64,000 nucleotides of DNA from CAVYXZ01 sp963772595 (lineage in GTDB: Bacteria > Chloroflexota > Anaerolineae > Aggregatilineales > Phototrophicaceae), in assembly GCA_963772595.1 (NCBI GenBank), contig CAVYXZ010000005.1, forward strand, positions 1 to 64,000, written 5' to 3'. The notes below the pieces were generated by a model, which saw only the letters and a list, made by a program, of their open reading frames with translations, ran no database searches and was not told the origin of the DNA. This document shows, piece by piece, positions 53,474 to 64,000 of the stretch. A program made the position numbers and the translations under genes. How positions within the stretch are numbered: the first letter of the stretch is position 1; each line of letters begins with the position of its first letter.

Positions 53474-54789
53474 TCAGTCGAGTTCACGTTCGTATTCTGC
53501 CTGAACCGCCTGGAGCAGCCCGGCAGCGTCCTGCCTGCCGCCGACCATCTTCTGAAGCTCAGGAGTCCAGCCCTGGGCGAAGATGGCGCTGGTTGCGTTG
53601 GCGATGAAGTCCATCGATGTCCCGGCCATGCCGACGACCGGCCCGGCAGCGAGTGTCTCGTTCGTGACCGAGCCTTCAGTGACCGAAGGCATGGTCGCAT
53701 CCGCCGGACCACCGGGGTTGGACCCGCCGACGGCCACGTCGATCTGCCGTGCCGCGTCATTGCTGGCGACCCAGTTGAGAAAGAAGGCGGCGCAATCGGC
53801 GTTCGCGGCATTGGCCGCGATACCAAAGGTCAGCGGCGCGGACATGGCCGCCGGGATCCATCAGCTTCCGCAGGCGGCATCAGGAAGAAGCCGACGTTGC
53901 CGGGCATATCTGTGTCGTAACCGGCGTTCTGCCAGTCCCCGTTGAAGATGAAGACTCCTTCGCCCTGGCCGAAGCGGGCATTGGCATCGGTGTATTCAAT
54001 CGCGTTGATGTCGGGAGGGAAGTAGCCGTTCTCGATCCAGGTCTGCAAGTGCTGGGCAGCTTCCAGGTTCAACTCGGTGTCAATCGTCGCGCCGGGTGCC
54101 TGGAAGATCCAGTCGTTGATCGGCCCGACCGGGCCGACGGAGGCCATCAGCGCCTGCAAGGGGAAGGCCAGTCCCATACCGCTCTTGGCGCTGCCCCACT
54201 GCATGATCGGCAGCAGGTCGGCGGCCTTCGCGGCAGCGAGTAAGTCCTCAAACTCGGCCAGGGTCGCGGGCGGTTCGGTCATGCCGATTTGAGCCGCCTG
54301 TTCCTTGTTGTAGAAGATACCGGTCAGGCTGTAGTTGAGGCCCATCGCATAGAGCGAGCCGGAGCCGCGAATGCCATCCGCTGAGACGCGATTCTGGTTC
54401 AACTGGGGCACGGGCCACTGATCCCAACCGAAGGCGCTGGCGTAGCCATCCAGGTTCATCAGCAGGCCCTGCTTGGCGAAGGAGACCATCGTCGGCAGTC
54501 GGATGAGATCCGGCGGGTTATCGCCAGAGAGCAGACGCGGGGTCTCGTTGATGAGGTTCGCAAACTGATCCTGCTTGATGTCCCAGGTCACGTTCGGGAA
54601 CTGATTGGTGAACTCATCGGAAAGCTTGAAAGGCAGGTCGAAGCCTGTCTCGAAATAGGCATTGAGCGTGACCGGGTCGGTCCCGCAGCTGGGCGCGGAA
54701 TCTTGGGCGACAGCTACCGGCATCTGCACGGCAATGATGAGCATCGCCAGGATGGCAAATGGGAAAAAGAACTTGCGTTTGCTAAACAT
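53474..54789 (-). CDS. Carbohydrate ABC transporter substrate-binding protein, frameshifted
   Basis: An extracellular solute-binding protein (family 1). The signal (FFFPFAILAMLIIAVQMPV, cleavage near AVAQ) precedes VTLNAYFETGFDLPFKLSDE and the conserved aromatic and loop blocks (DLIRLPTMVSFAKQGLLMNL, GEGVFIFNGDWQNAGYDTD). The main frame runs to PPAEADG and the C-terminal lobe (PLTFGIAANAANADCAAFF onward) is in another frame; one indel around 53840-53850 joins them to about 435 residues. It heads the importer operon, and the LacI-type gene further right is its probable regulator. Confidence 0.8.
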
Positions 54790-54795
54790 TATCAT

Positions 54796-55064
54796 CCTCC
54801 AAAGGAAGGAAACTATACAGGATAGACCGGAATTGGATTTCTATATGCGTGCCAAAAACGAAGGATAATGCCGAGGAAGGTGATGCCTATCTGAGACTAT
54901 GCCAGATTGGATCGGGTCCTTTTGTGGCATAATGGGTCCTGATAGTGGCCTGATGGAATGTATCGGCACTATTGTGGGGCTAGTCATGCCTGCAACATGG
55001 CTAGCCGCTTCTTTTCTGGCTATTCATTCATAGCGCCTCCTTTCGCCTTCTTCGTATCCTTTCC
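54796..55064. promoter_or_regulatory. Promoter region of the carbohydrate importer operon
   Basis: The gap between the LacI-type gene's stop and the binding-protein start. A good ribosome-binding sequence (GGAGGAT on the minus strand) lies next to the start codon. I see no copy of the 31-bp palindrome found before the lacI gene. Short imperfect repeats (GGACCCGAT/ATCGGGTCC-like) are present near 54915 but are not convincing. Confidence 0.35.
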
Positions 55065-56090
55065 TCATATGGAATTCCGCATCACGAGCGGACAGGGAAG
55101 CATCATCTGCGGCGACGATTCACGTTCGCCCGTGCTTTGGGACATCTGCAATACCGACTCGACCGCCCAACGCCCCATGTCATAATGGGGAAGCTGCATG
55201 GTGGTAAGTTCGGGATGCAGGTTCGCGGCAATGAGTTCATAGTTGTCAAAACCGATGACGGCCACGTCCTCCGGGATGCGTTTCCGCAACTGGCGCAGCG
55301 CATCGTAAACGCCCATCGCCACGCGGTCGTTGAAACAGAACAGCGCTGTCATGGCTTCGTAGGATGAGAGCAGAGTCTTGGCGCCATCGTAGCCTGTTTT
55401 GGCATCGCCATCGTCGCCATAGACGATCATGCCTTCGTCCAGAGGGATACCGTAGTCCCTCAATGCCTGCCGGAAGCCCTGCTCGCGCAAGACACAGGCG
55501 GGCACACTCTCCGAGGTATTAATCATGCCGATGCAGCGATGGTTTTTCTGAATCAGTGCTTCGGCGGCCTGGTAGCCGCCCAGGAATTCATCCGGGACCA
55601 CAGAGGGCAGCGAACCGTCGGCATCGCGGCAGTCCAGGAGCACAGACGGGATCTGATACAGCAGTTCAGACGGGCTGATGATGCGGTGCCGCATCGTGGC
55701 GAAAATAATGCCTTCCACCTGACGGCCCAACAGGATGTCGATCTCCTGATCCGCTGTGACTGCGTCTATCCCAACATTCATGAACATAAGCAGCCGCTGC
55801 TGCTCGCGGGCGGCATCCTGCGCGCCGCGTATGATATGCCCGGCGAAGGGCGTGGTCGCGATTTCGTCGGTCACAAATCCGATCAGATGCGACTGGCTCT
55901 TCCGCAACCCAATCGCCATCGCATTGGGGGTATAGCCAAGCTGCTCAACCGCTTTCAGCACCGCCGCCCGGGTTTTTTCAGAGATATTGGCGTTGGGGGC
56001 ATCATTAATGACAAAAGAAACCGTCGTCTGCGAAACTCCAGATAGACGGGCAACATCCCCCATCGTTGGTCGTTTCTTTTGCATAAGCAA
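55065..56090 (-). CDS. LacI-family transcriptional repressor
   Basis: A protein of 341 residues. DNA-binding part: MGDVARLSGVSQTTVSFVIN, then the hinge NAMAIGLRKSQSHLIG. Ligand domain: GFVTDEIATTPFAGHIIRG, VEGIIFATMRH, and ALFCFNDRVAMGVYDAL. The second ATG (56084) is an alternative start. A perfect 31-bp palindrome begins four bases upstream of the first ATG, almost certainly an operator, so it represses itself. It sits between an importer operon and a GH39-like gene, both on the same strand and likely members of its regulon. Confidence 0.9.
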   Translation of the reverse strand: MLMQKKRPTMGDVARLSGVSQTTVSFVINDAPNANISEKTRAAVLKAVEQLGYTPNAMAIGLRKSQSHLIGFVTDEIATTPFAGHIIRGAQDAAREQQRLLMFMNVGIDAVTADQEIDILLGRQVEGIIFATMRHRIISPSELLYQIPSVLLDCRDADGSLPSVVPDEFLGGYQAAEALIQKNHRCIGMINTSESVPACVLREQGFRQALRDYGIPLDEGMIVYGDDGDAKTGYDGAKTLLSSYEAMTALFCFNDRVAMGVYDALRQLRKRIPEDVAVIGFDNYELIAANLHPELTTMQLPHYDMGRWAVESVLQMSQSTGERESSPQMMLPCPLVMRNSI

Positions 56091-56093
56091 TCT

Positions 56094-56124
56094 TGATAAT
56101 TCGATTTACTAAATCGTATTATCA
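56094..56124. promoter_or_regulatory. Perfect 31-bp palindromic operator
   Basis: TGATAATTCGATTTA, a central C, and the exact reverse complement. The inner CGATTTA/TAAATCG core has the AT-rich symmetric form of LacI-family operators. It overlaps the start region of the lacI-type gene, so bound repressor would block its own transcription. Confidence 0.8.
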
Positions 56125-56187
56125 TCAGGTCTGATGCAAAAGTCAAGCGATAACCGGACCCATGACCCACCCGATTAGGTCTAGCAC

Positions 56188-56238
56188 AGCCGGTCAGTTC
56201 GTGAGCTAAACTTTAGCTCACGAGGATAGTCACCGGCT
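56188..56238 (-). terminator. Nested hairpin at the end of the GH39-like gene
   Basis: CGTGAGCTAAA (56200-56210), one base, TTTAGCTCACG (56212-56222), enclosed by AGCCGGT (56188-56194) and ACCGGCT (56232-56238). The structure overlaps the stop codon of the GH39-like gene in its intact frame. There is no T-run, so it may be factor-assisted or an mRNA-stabilising structure. Confidence 0.5.
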
Positions 56239-57773
56239 ATGAAACAGCCTCTGAAATGTCCAGGAGTGTGACCCCATGTGGCTGCACTGTACCTGTCCAG
56301 GTCAAGGAGTCTGAGCCGACTGAGAGACGCTGGACCGTGACCTCCAGTTCCGCCTTTTGCCGCAGCACGGCCAGATCTTCGCGCAGAATGTGTTCGTGGC
56401 GCGCCCATCGCCAGCCAGGCATCCAACACGCTGCCATGTTCACGGTCGAAGCGCGTGGTCTGGATGCGCAGGCTTCCCGGAAGCCCGGACAGGTGCAGCG
56501 TAAACTGTCTCGCTGGATTTTGCTCGAACATCTCGTAAAGCTGGCGGCTGCCTGCGGCCTTTTGAATGAAACGGCTGTCGTTGGCCTCGTCCGTGTAGTG
56601 GCAGTAATTCCACAGCAGAATCGAGATTTTGCCGCTGGCATGGCGCGTCACCACGAAGGAATCGCCGAGGTCCAGCACTTCCTCACCCAGGCGCGACAGG
56701 AACCAGTAGCCATGATACGAGGGCTTCTTCAGGCCCTGGGTGTTGACCAGTCCGAAACCGCCGTGAAATGGCGTATCCCCCAGGCGGCTCTCTTCGAAAA
56801 TATCGCTGACCACCCAGAAAGACAGTGAATCGGCGTGCCCGCGCCCGCGCAAGTTGTTCTGAACAATAAACGGGGCCAGGAAGGCGGTGTCGTGGGTGGG
56901 ATCACGCGGGCTGGGGCTGCTGCTCCATTCGGTGTAATGCTTTTCGAGATGGGAAAAGCCAGCTTCCGCCAACGTCTTTTCATAACCCGTCAGGTCCACC
57001 ATGAGACGTTCCGGCCCATCCCAGGTCATGTAGCCCTTGCCGTCCTCATCGAAGGGATGATTGGTGGGATAGGGGTGTGTCGAGAAGAAATCAACCGGCA
57101 GATTTCGCTCCCGGCAGGCGCTCAGGAATTCTTTTCCCCAGGAGGCGATCCCTGGGCCCGCGGATGCAGATGCCGTCGCCGGACCGCCGACCTTGAGCGC
57201 CGCATCCACCTGCTTGATCGCGCGAACGCTCTGTTCATACAGGTCCATGTAGGCATCAAAATCCGCATCCTTCCAGAAGAATGTCAGATCTGGTTCGTTC
57301 CAGACCTCAAAATACCAGCGCCGCACTTCGTCCAGGCCATAACGCTCGATCACATGCCGGACAAACTGCCCAACCAACCATCCCCAGCGCTCCCAATTGT
57401 TGGGCGGCGTGATGTTGCCCTTCCACCAGAACACGGTCTCCTCCCCGCTTGCCAGATCGTAAGGCATGAAACCGAGTTCCACGAAGGGGCGAATCCCGAT
57501 AGAGAGCCAGTGATCGTAGACCAGATCGACATACTGCCAGTTCAGAATGGGCTGTCCGTCCTGCTCCCGGTAGATCATCATGTCTTCGTGGAACAGCCCG
57601 TGCATTCGGAGATAGTCGAAGGGCATCTCGCGCTGGATAAGTTCCAGGTGTTTTTGAAAATCGGCGCGCAGGGCTTCGGCAACCCGTCCGCCGCCGACGC
57701 AGACCCGCCAGTACGGCTGAAGCGCTTCACCGTCCTTGCCGCAGTCGATGGTGATTTCATTGTTTGTCAGCAT
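56237..57773 (-). CDS. GH39-like glycoside hydrolase (beta-xylosidase/iduronidase type), C-terminal frameshift
   Basis: A clan GH-A barrel of about 512 residues. Key blocks are FDYLRMHGLFHEDMMIYRE, the acid/base glutamate in WYFEVWNEPDLTFF, FFSTHPYPTNHPFD, and the probable nucleophile glutamate in KHYTEWSSSPSPRDP. This order matches GH39 xylosidases. Near 56405 the frame changes: the correct tail is HILREDLAVLRQKAELEVTV and on to TLLDISEAVS with a stop at 56237-56239. Otherwise the sequence runs on in a meaningless frame to 56181. No signal peptide, so it acts in the cytoplasm on imported oligosaccharides. Confidence 0.82.
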
Positions 57774-57903
57774 TACTTAGCCCACCTCATTGCTGTTGAA
57801 TTTTATTGAAAACATGCTGTACGCCTGTAACTTGACCCAAAAAGGTTGGCGTTCTTCGGAGATGAGGCGATGGCGAGCCTACAGCTCCAGGCCTTTCACA
57901 CCA

Positions 57904-60057
<2,154 letters not shown>

Positions 60058-61180
60058 CCCCCAGGAAGTTCAGCGCCAGAACGGCAATGACGACGGCAAC
60101 ACCGGGCCACAACAGCCAGGGTGCTGTCGCAACCGAGCGGATATTCTGGGCTTCCTTCAGCAGCACCCCCCAGCTCACTACAGGCGGGCGCAGCCCCAGG
60201 CCGAGAAAGCTGAGCGAGGTCTCCGCGAGTATCATGGATGGAATCGCCAGCGTGAGGGCGGCGATGATATGGCTGAAAAACGATGGCACCATATGTCGCC
60301 AGATAATGCGCAGTTCGCTTGAGCCTTCGAGGCGAGCTGCCATCACAAAATCTTCGGTGCGCAGCGATAGAAAGCGCCCGCGCACGACCCGTGCCAGCCC
60401 GGTCCAGCCGATAAACGAGAGGATAATGGTAATGCCAAAGTAAACCCGCAGTGGCGGCCAGTCGAGCGGTAAGGCGGCGGCCAGACCCATCCATAAGGGA
60501 ATGGTCGGGATAGAACGCACGAATTCAATGATGCGCTGAATCAGGTTATCAATCGCCCCCCCGTAATAACCAGAAACGCCGCCGAGCAGGATTCCGAGAA
60601 AGAAACTGAGCACCACGCCCACCAGACCAATGGACATTGACACTCGTGTTCCCAGAACCGTGCGGCTGAGGACATCACGCCCCAGACGATCCGCCCCGAA
60701 TAGAAACATCGGTTGTCCGGGATCAAGGGGGCCAATCAAGCGAAGCCTGGTAGGAAACAGGCCCAGCAGCCGGTATTCGTCTTCCCCCTGGACGAAGAAG
60801 CCGACCGGAATTTTCTGAAGTCTCGTCTACTGTAAACACCCGGCGCAGCGCTTCCGGGTCGATCTCACTGCTGTAGCCAAGCACGTAAGGTGCGAAGGCC
60901 AGGCCCTGGTCGGTTTGCTCAAACAAATAGAGCGGCTGAGGCGGCGCGTAGGTGTACGTGGGCTGGATCTTGTCGCCGCTAACCGGGGCGAAAAACTCAG
61001 CAAAGGCGGCGATCAGGTAGATCAAAATGGTGACCACGCCGCCGATCATCGCCAGACGATGCTTGCGAAATCGCCACCAGATCAACTGCCACTGTGACGC
61101 GACGTCAATGCGTCCTTCTTCAAGATAAGCGCTTCTGCGTGACGACGTTTCTGCCGATGGGACACTACCCAGATCTGTCG

Positions 61181-62179
61181 TCATGAGTCGCTTCTCCTCT
61201 CATAACGAATACGTGGATCAAGCCAGGCGAGCAAAATATCAGAAATGAGCGTGCCGATAATGGTCATGACCGCCAGCATCAGGATGAAACTGCCTGCCAG
61301 AAACATGTCCTGATTCAGTAGAGCGCGCAGCAGCATGGGACCTGTAGTCGGTAGATTGAGCACAATGGCAACAATCGCCGAGCCTGAGATGAGGAAAGGC
61401 AGCGACCAGCCGATGGTGCTCACAAAGGGATTGAGCGCAATGCGCACAGGATATTTGAGCAGAAGGCGTGTCTCCGAAAGCCCTTTGGCTCGTGCCGTAG
61501 TGACATAGGGTTTGTGGAGTTCGTCCAGCAGATTGGCGCGCATAATGCGGATCAATCCCGCAGTGCCCGCCGTGCCGATAATGACAATGGGCACCCACAG
61601 ATGTCCCAGCAGATCAAGCACCCTTTCGGCACTCCAGGGCGCGTCAACGAAGTCCGGCGAAAACAATCCGGTGACGCTCTGGTTGAAGTACTTGAAGGCA
61701 ATGTACATCAGCACGAGGGCCAGCAGGAAATTGGGAATTGCCAGCCCGATAAAGCCAAAAAAGGTGAAGAAATAATCACCAAGCGAATAGCGCCTCACTG
61801 CCGAGTAGATGCCCACCGGCAGGGCCACGATCCAGGTGAACAGCAGGGTCAGCATGGAAATGGCGAAGGTAAGCGCCAGACGGTCCCCAATCAGTGAAGA
61901 TACAGGCTGGTTTAGCTCAAAAGATTGGCCGAAATCGCCGTGAACCACACCGGTAATCCACTTCCAATACTGCACATATCCCGGTTGATCCAATCCATAG
62001 CGCTGTTTGAGCGCCGCCAACTGCGCTGCGTCAACGGTCGCGCCCTGAGATTCCAGGCTTGCCACATACGAGGTGAGAAAATCGCCAGGGGGCAACTTGA
62101 TGATGGTAAAACTGACTATCGAAATGGCAATGAGTGTAGGGATCATTGCCAGGCTGCGGCGAAGAATATATTGCAACAT
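61181..62179 (-). CDS. OppB-type ABC transporter permease
   Basis: A six-helix permease of 332 residues. Family marks include MLQYILRRSLAMIPTLIAIS at the N-terminus, PGDFLTSY, the loop YVTTARAKGLSETRLLLKYP (EAA-like coupling motif) and the C-terminal DILLAWLDPRIRY. ATG 62179 follows a clear GGAGG; the longer in-frame reading has no site. It is the first gene of the permease pair, and the GH42-like gene ends just upstream on the same strand. A matching binding protein is not inside the window. Confidence 0.88.
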   Translation of the reverse strand: MLQYILRRSLAMIPTLIAISIVSFTIIKLPPGDFLTSYVASLESQGATVDAAQLAALKQRYGLDQPGYVQYWKWITGVVHGDFGQSFELNQPVSSLIGDRLALTFAISMLTLLFTWIVALPVGIYSAVRRYSLGDYFFTFFGFIGLAIPNFLLALVLMYIAFKYFNQSVTGLFSPDFVDAPWSAERVLDLLGHLWVPIVIIGTAGTAGLIRIMRANLLDELHKPYVTTARAKGLSETRLLLKYPVRIALNPFVSTIGWSLPFLISGSAIVAIVLNLPTTGPMLLRALLNQDMFLAGSFILMLAVMTIIGTLISDILLAWLDPRIRYERRSDS

Positions 62180-62286
62180 AAACGCCTCCAACAAACAGAG
62201 TTTTTTGAGTAATTTTAACCCGACCTGTTGATTTGACCCACTATCGGGAGCCTGCACAGCCGCAGCCGGCAGGCTCCCGACATAGT

Positions 62287-64000
62287 TTACAGATCAATCG
62301 CCACAATTTCGTGATCGACCACCTGGGGCACGGTTACTTTGACGTAGCCGGGGCCAATTTCGGCATCGGGAGTCAGGCCGCTGCGCAGCAGCTTCACCCT
62401 TTTCGCCTGCTTGCCTTCTGGCAATTGGACCAATACCTCCTGCTCGCCCACCGGGAGCAGTTCGCGGAACGGCCCGCGCATCATATTCGGGTTGGTCAGG
62501 TTAACCAGATGAACAGTCAGCGAGTCGGGCTGCTGCCACACCGTCACATCCAGCACACCGGGGCCGGTCACGCTGGCCGGAGGCTGTTCATTGGCCGCCC
62601 ACTCCACCGCATTCGCCAGCAGCTTGCCGTGATCGACATTCAGAAATTCCCAGAAAATGCGGCTGATGTCCCAGGGGAAGTACACGATCCGGCTGCTGCC
62701 GTTATCCTGCAAGTAGACTTCAGGAATATCGGTCTTCGGCTGGCGCGGATAGACTTCTTCCATCGGCAGATCAGGATAGGCCGGGACGAGGGTAAGCGGC
62801 GGATCCGGAAATTCTTTGGCAGCGCGCACCCCAACCCGATAGCCACCGTTGATGATGCGGTCGCCGTAATCCATCCCCTTCAGGATAGGATGACGTGTGC
62901 CGGGTTCGCCGTTCAGGGTCAGGTACGAATTCTTGACCGGGCCTTCGACTGCGCTCTCCAGATGCACGCCCAGCAGGTCGGCCAGGGCGAAGTCATCACG
63001 CGGTTGGCCCCACTCGTCGTACAGTGAGGTTTCGTGTGTCACGACCAGGCTGCCGCCCCGTGCCACATAAGCGCGCAGCTGCTCGCACTGTTCGTCCGAG
63101 AGCGCCGCGATATTGGGCAAAATCAGGACCTTGAACTGGTCGATATGCTCGGCATCCAGCAGCTTTTCATGCACCATTTCGAAGGGAATGCGCGCTTCGA
63201 CCAGGGCGTGATAGTAGCCCTGAAGATGCTCTTCGACTTTCTCACGGGCCTGAGGGCCACCATAGTACGATGCCGTTTGCTGTGAATACACCAGGCCCAC
63301 CCGCGCCAGAGGCTTTTGATCGCACAGGTAGGGTGCAATGCGGTCATGCCAGTTGAAAATATCTTCAATGACAGGCAGCCAGCGGTGATCGTGCAGCGTG
63401 AGCGCGAACTTGATGAACAGGGGCCGCATCCCGTTGGCGATAGAATCGGCGGCCCAGATTCGCAGCTCAGGTTCGTGCTGCACGGAGTTCTTCCAGCGAT
63501 ATTCGCGGCCTTCGATGCCGACGCCAAACATGTAAATCACTGGCTTGTTATCCAGTACAGCGCGATATTCCTTGCCGTTCTTGCCAGCGGCCCAGGGCGG
63601 CATCAAGCCACCACGCGACTGCCGGTCGGCGACCATCGTCACCGCTTTGCGGCCCGCGCGTTTCATGTCGATCCAGGCCAGGGCACCACCGCCCGTGTTC
63701 GGGATATAGCGGCCCTCAGGATTGATCTTGCGGATTTCGCTTTCCCACAGGTCCCAAAGCTCAAACAGACGCTCATGCCGCCAGATCAGGTAGTTGCGAT
63801 AGGCCGGGTCATTCGGATCGGTCGTGCGAGGCAGTTCCATACCGTAAGCATCGCGGAAGTTGCGCTGGCAGTGTTCGCAGTAGCACAGGCCGTGCCCGGA
63901 CCAGCGATTGCTAAAGATCGCATCCACGCCGTAAAGCTCGACGATCTCTTTCGTCACATCGGTCATGAACTCGAAGTTGTATGGCCCCAGCGCACAGGTC
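62287..64000 (-). CDS. GH42-like protein with a beta-galactosidase trimerisation domain, 5' end outside window
   Basis: The gene is open to the right edge, and 571 residues are visible. The N-terminal visible part has the end of a TIM-barrel with a CxYCxxC-like site (GHGLCYCEHCQRNFRDAYG), as in GH42 and related families. The middle (RVGLVYSQQTASYYGG to GGSLVVTHETSLYDEWGQ) is a flavodoxin-like trimerisation domain, with VLILPNIAALSDEQCEQL typical of it. The C-terminus is a small beta domain. It may be a beta-galactosidase or a related uncharacterised hydrolase; the catalytic glutamates would lie in the missing or early part. It accompanies the importer to its left. Confidence 0.72.
   Translation of the reverse strand, partial: TCALGPYNFEFMTDVTKEIVELYGVDAIFSNRWSGHGLCYCEHCQRNFRDAYGMELPRTTDPNDPAYRNYLIWRHERLFELWDLWESEIRKINPEGRYIPNTGGGALAWIDMKRAGRKAVTMVADRQSRGGLMPPWAAGKNGKEYRAVLDNKPVIYMFGVGIEGREYRWKNSVQHEPELRIWAADSIANGMRPLFIKFALTLHDHRWLPVIEDIFNWHDRIAPYLCDQKPLARVGLVYSQQTASYYGGPQAREKVEEHLQGYYHALVEARIPFEMVHEKLLDAEHIDQFKVLILPNIAALSDEQCEQLRAYVARGGSLVVTHETSLYDEWGQPRDDFALADLLGVHLESAVEGPVKNSYLTLNGEPGTRHPILKGMDYGDRIINGGYRVGVRAAKEFPDPPLTLVPAYPDLPMEEVYPRQPKTDIPEVYLQDNGSSRIVYFPWDISRIFWEFLNVDHGKLLANAVEWAANEQPPASVTGPGVLDVTVWQQPDSLTVHLVNLTNPNMMRGPFRELLPVGEQEVLVQLPEGKQAKRVKLLRSGLTPDAEIGPGYVKVTVPQVVDHEIVAIDL

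Noticed and set aside
56835..57809. Plus-strand frame opposite the GH39-like gene
   Set aside because: Antisense shadow with no motif; the minus-strand catalytic glutamates are convincing.

Overview
The window looks like chromosomal DNA of a free-living, heterotrophic member of the Chloroflexota (Anaerolineae-like). I infer this from the moderate-to-high GC, the large ATPase-LuxR (LAL/MalT-type) regulators, the families of anchored alpha/beta-hydrolases and CPBP membrane proteases, the many sugar ABC systems paired with glycosidases, and an OmcA/MtrC-type decaheme cytochrome beside a molybdopterin/NrfD complex. The assignment comes from gene content only.

Layout. (1) 1-3.3 kb: the broken end of a TPR protein, then two different IS630-family elements lying back to back on one TA dinucleotide. 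(2) 3.6-10.1 kb, plus strand: a LAL regulator followed by an alpha/beta hydrolase, a SnoaL-like protein, an acetyltransferase and a methyltransferase. (3) 10.1-12.9 kb, minus strand: a beta-propeller/subtilase chimera, an unrecognised protein and a decayed DUF427 gene. (4) 13.0-17.1 kb, minus strand: a xylose/ribose-type ABC importer (binding protein, double ATPase, permease). (5) 17.8-18.4 kb: another IS630-type remnant. (6) 18.4-33.7 kb: a MalT-like regulator diverging from a long plus-strand set of membrane and hydrolase genes (RDD protein, CPBP proteases, alpha/beta hydrolases, a beta-lactamase-fold hydrolase, an ABC exporter). An IS110 element interrupts this set. The same promoter module occurs three times here. 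(7) 33.8-45.9 kb, minus strand: a respiratory cluster with a diheme sensor kinase and response regulator, a degenerate receiver, a decaheme cytochrome, a diheme cytochrome, a Tat-exported molybdopterin subunit, a four-cluster Fe-S subunit, NrfD, a slipin, a TorD-ferredoxin fusion and a small membrane protein. (8) 46-49.8 kb, plus strand: LacI regulator, aldo/keto reductase and GH29 fucosidase. (9) 50-57.8 kb, minus strand: sucrose-phosphorylase-like GH13, a carbohydrate ABC importer, LacI regulator and GH39-like glycosidase. (10) 57.9-64 kb, minus strand: an oligopeptide/oligosaccharide-type ABC importer and a GH42-like protein running off the window.

How the genes work together. Regions 4 and 8-10 form a plant or algal glycan programme: local LacI repressors, glycosidases and matching importers. 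Region 7 looks like a quinone-linked electron-transfer complex coupled to multiheme cytochromes, with its own heme-bearing sensor. Its composition resembles the Qrc and alternative complex III families, but with a decaheme cytochrome that suggests extracellular electron exchange. Region 6 appears to be one regulon controlled through a repeated ATCAACCCC-type direct-repeat promoter.

Caveat. At least a dozen otherwise intact genes are split by single indels. This density across unrelated genes suggests residual sequencing or assembly error as much as gene decay, so each frameshift is flagged and most such genes are described as the intact protein they would encode.
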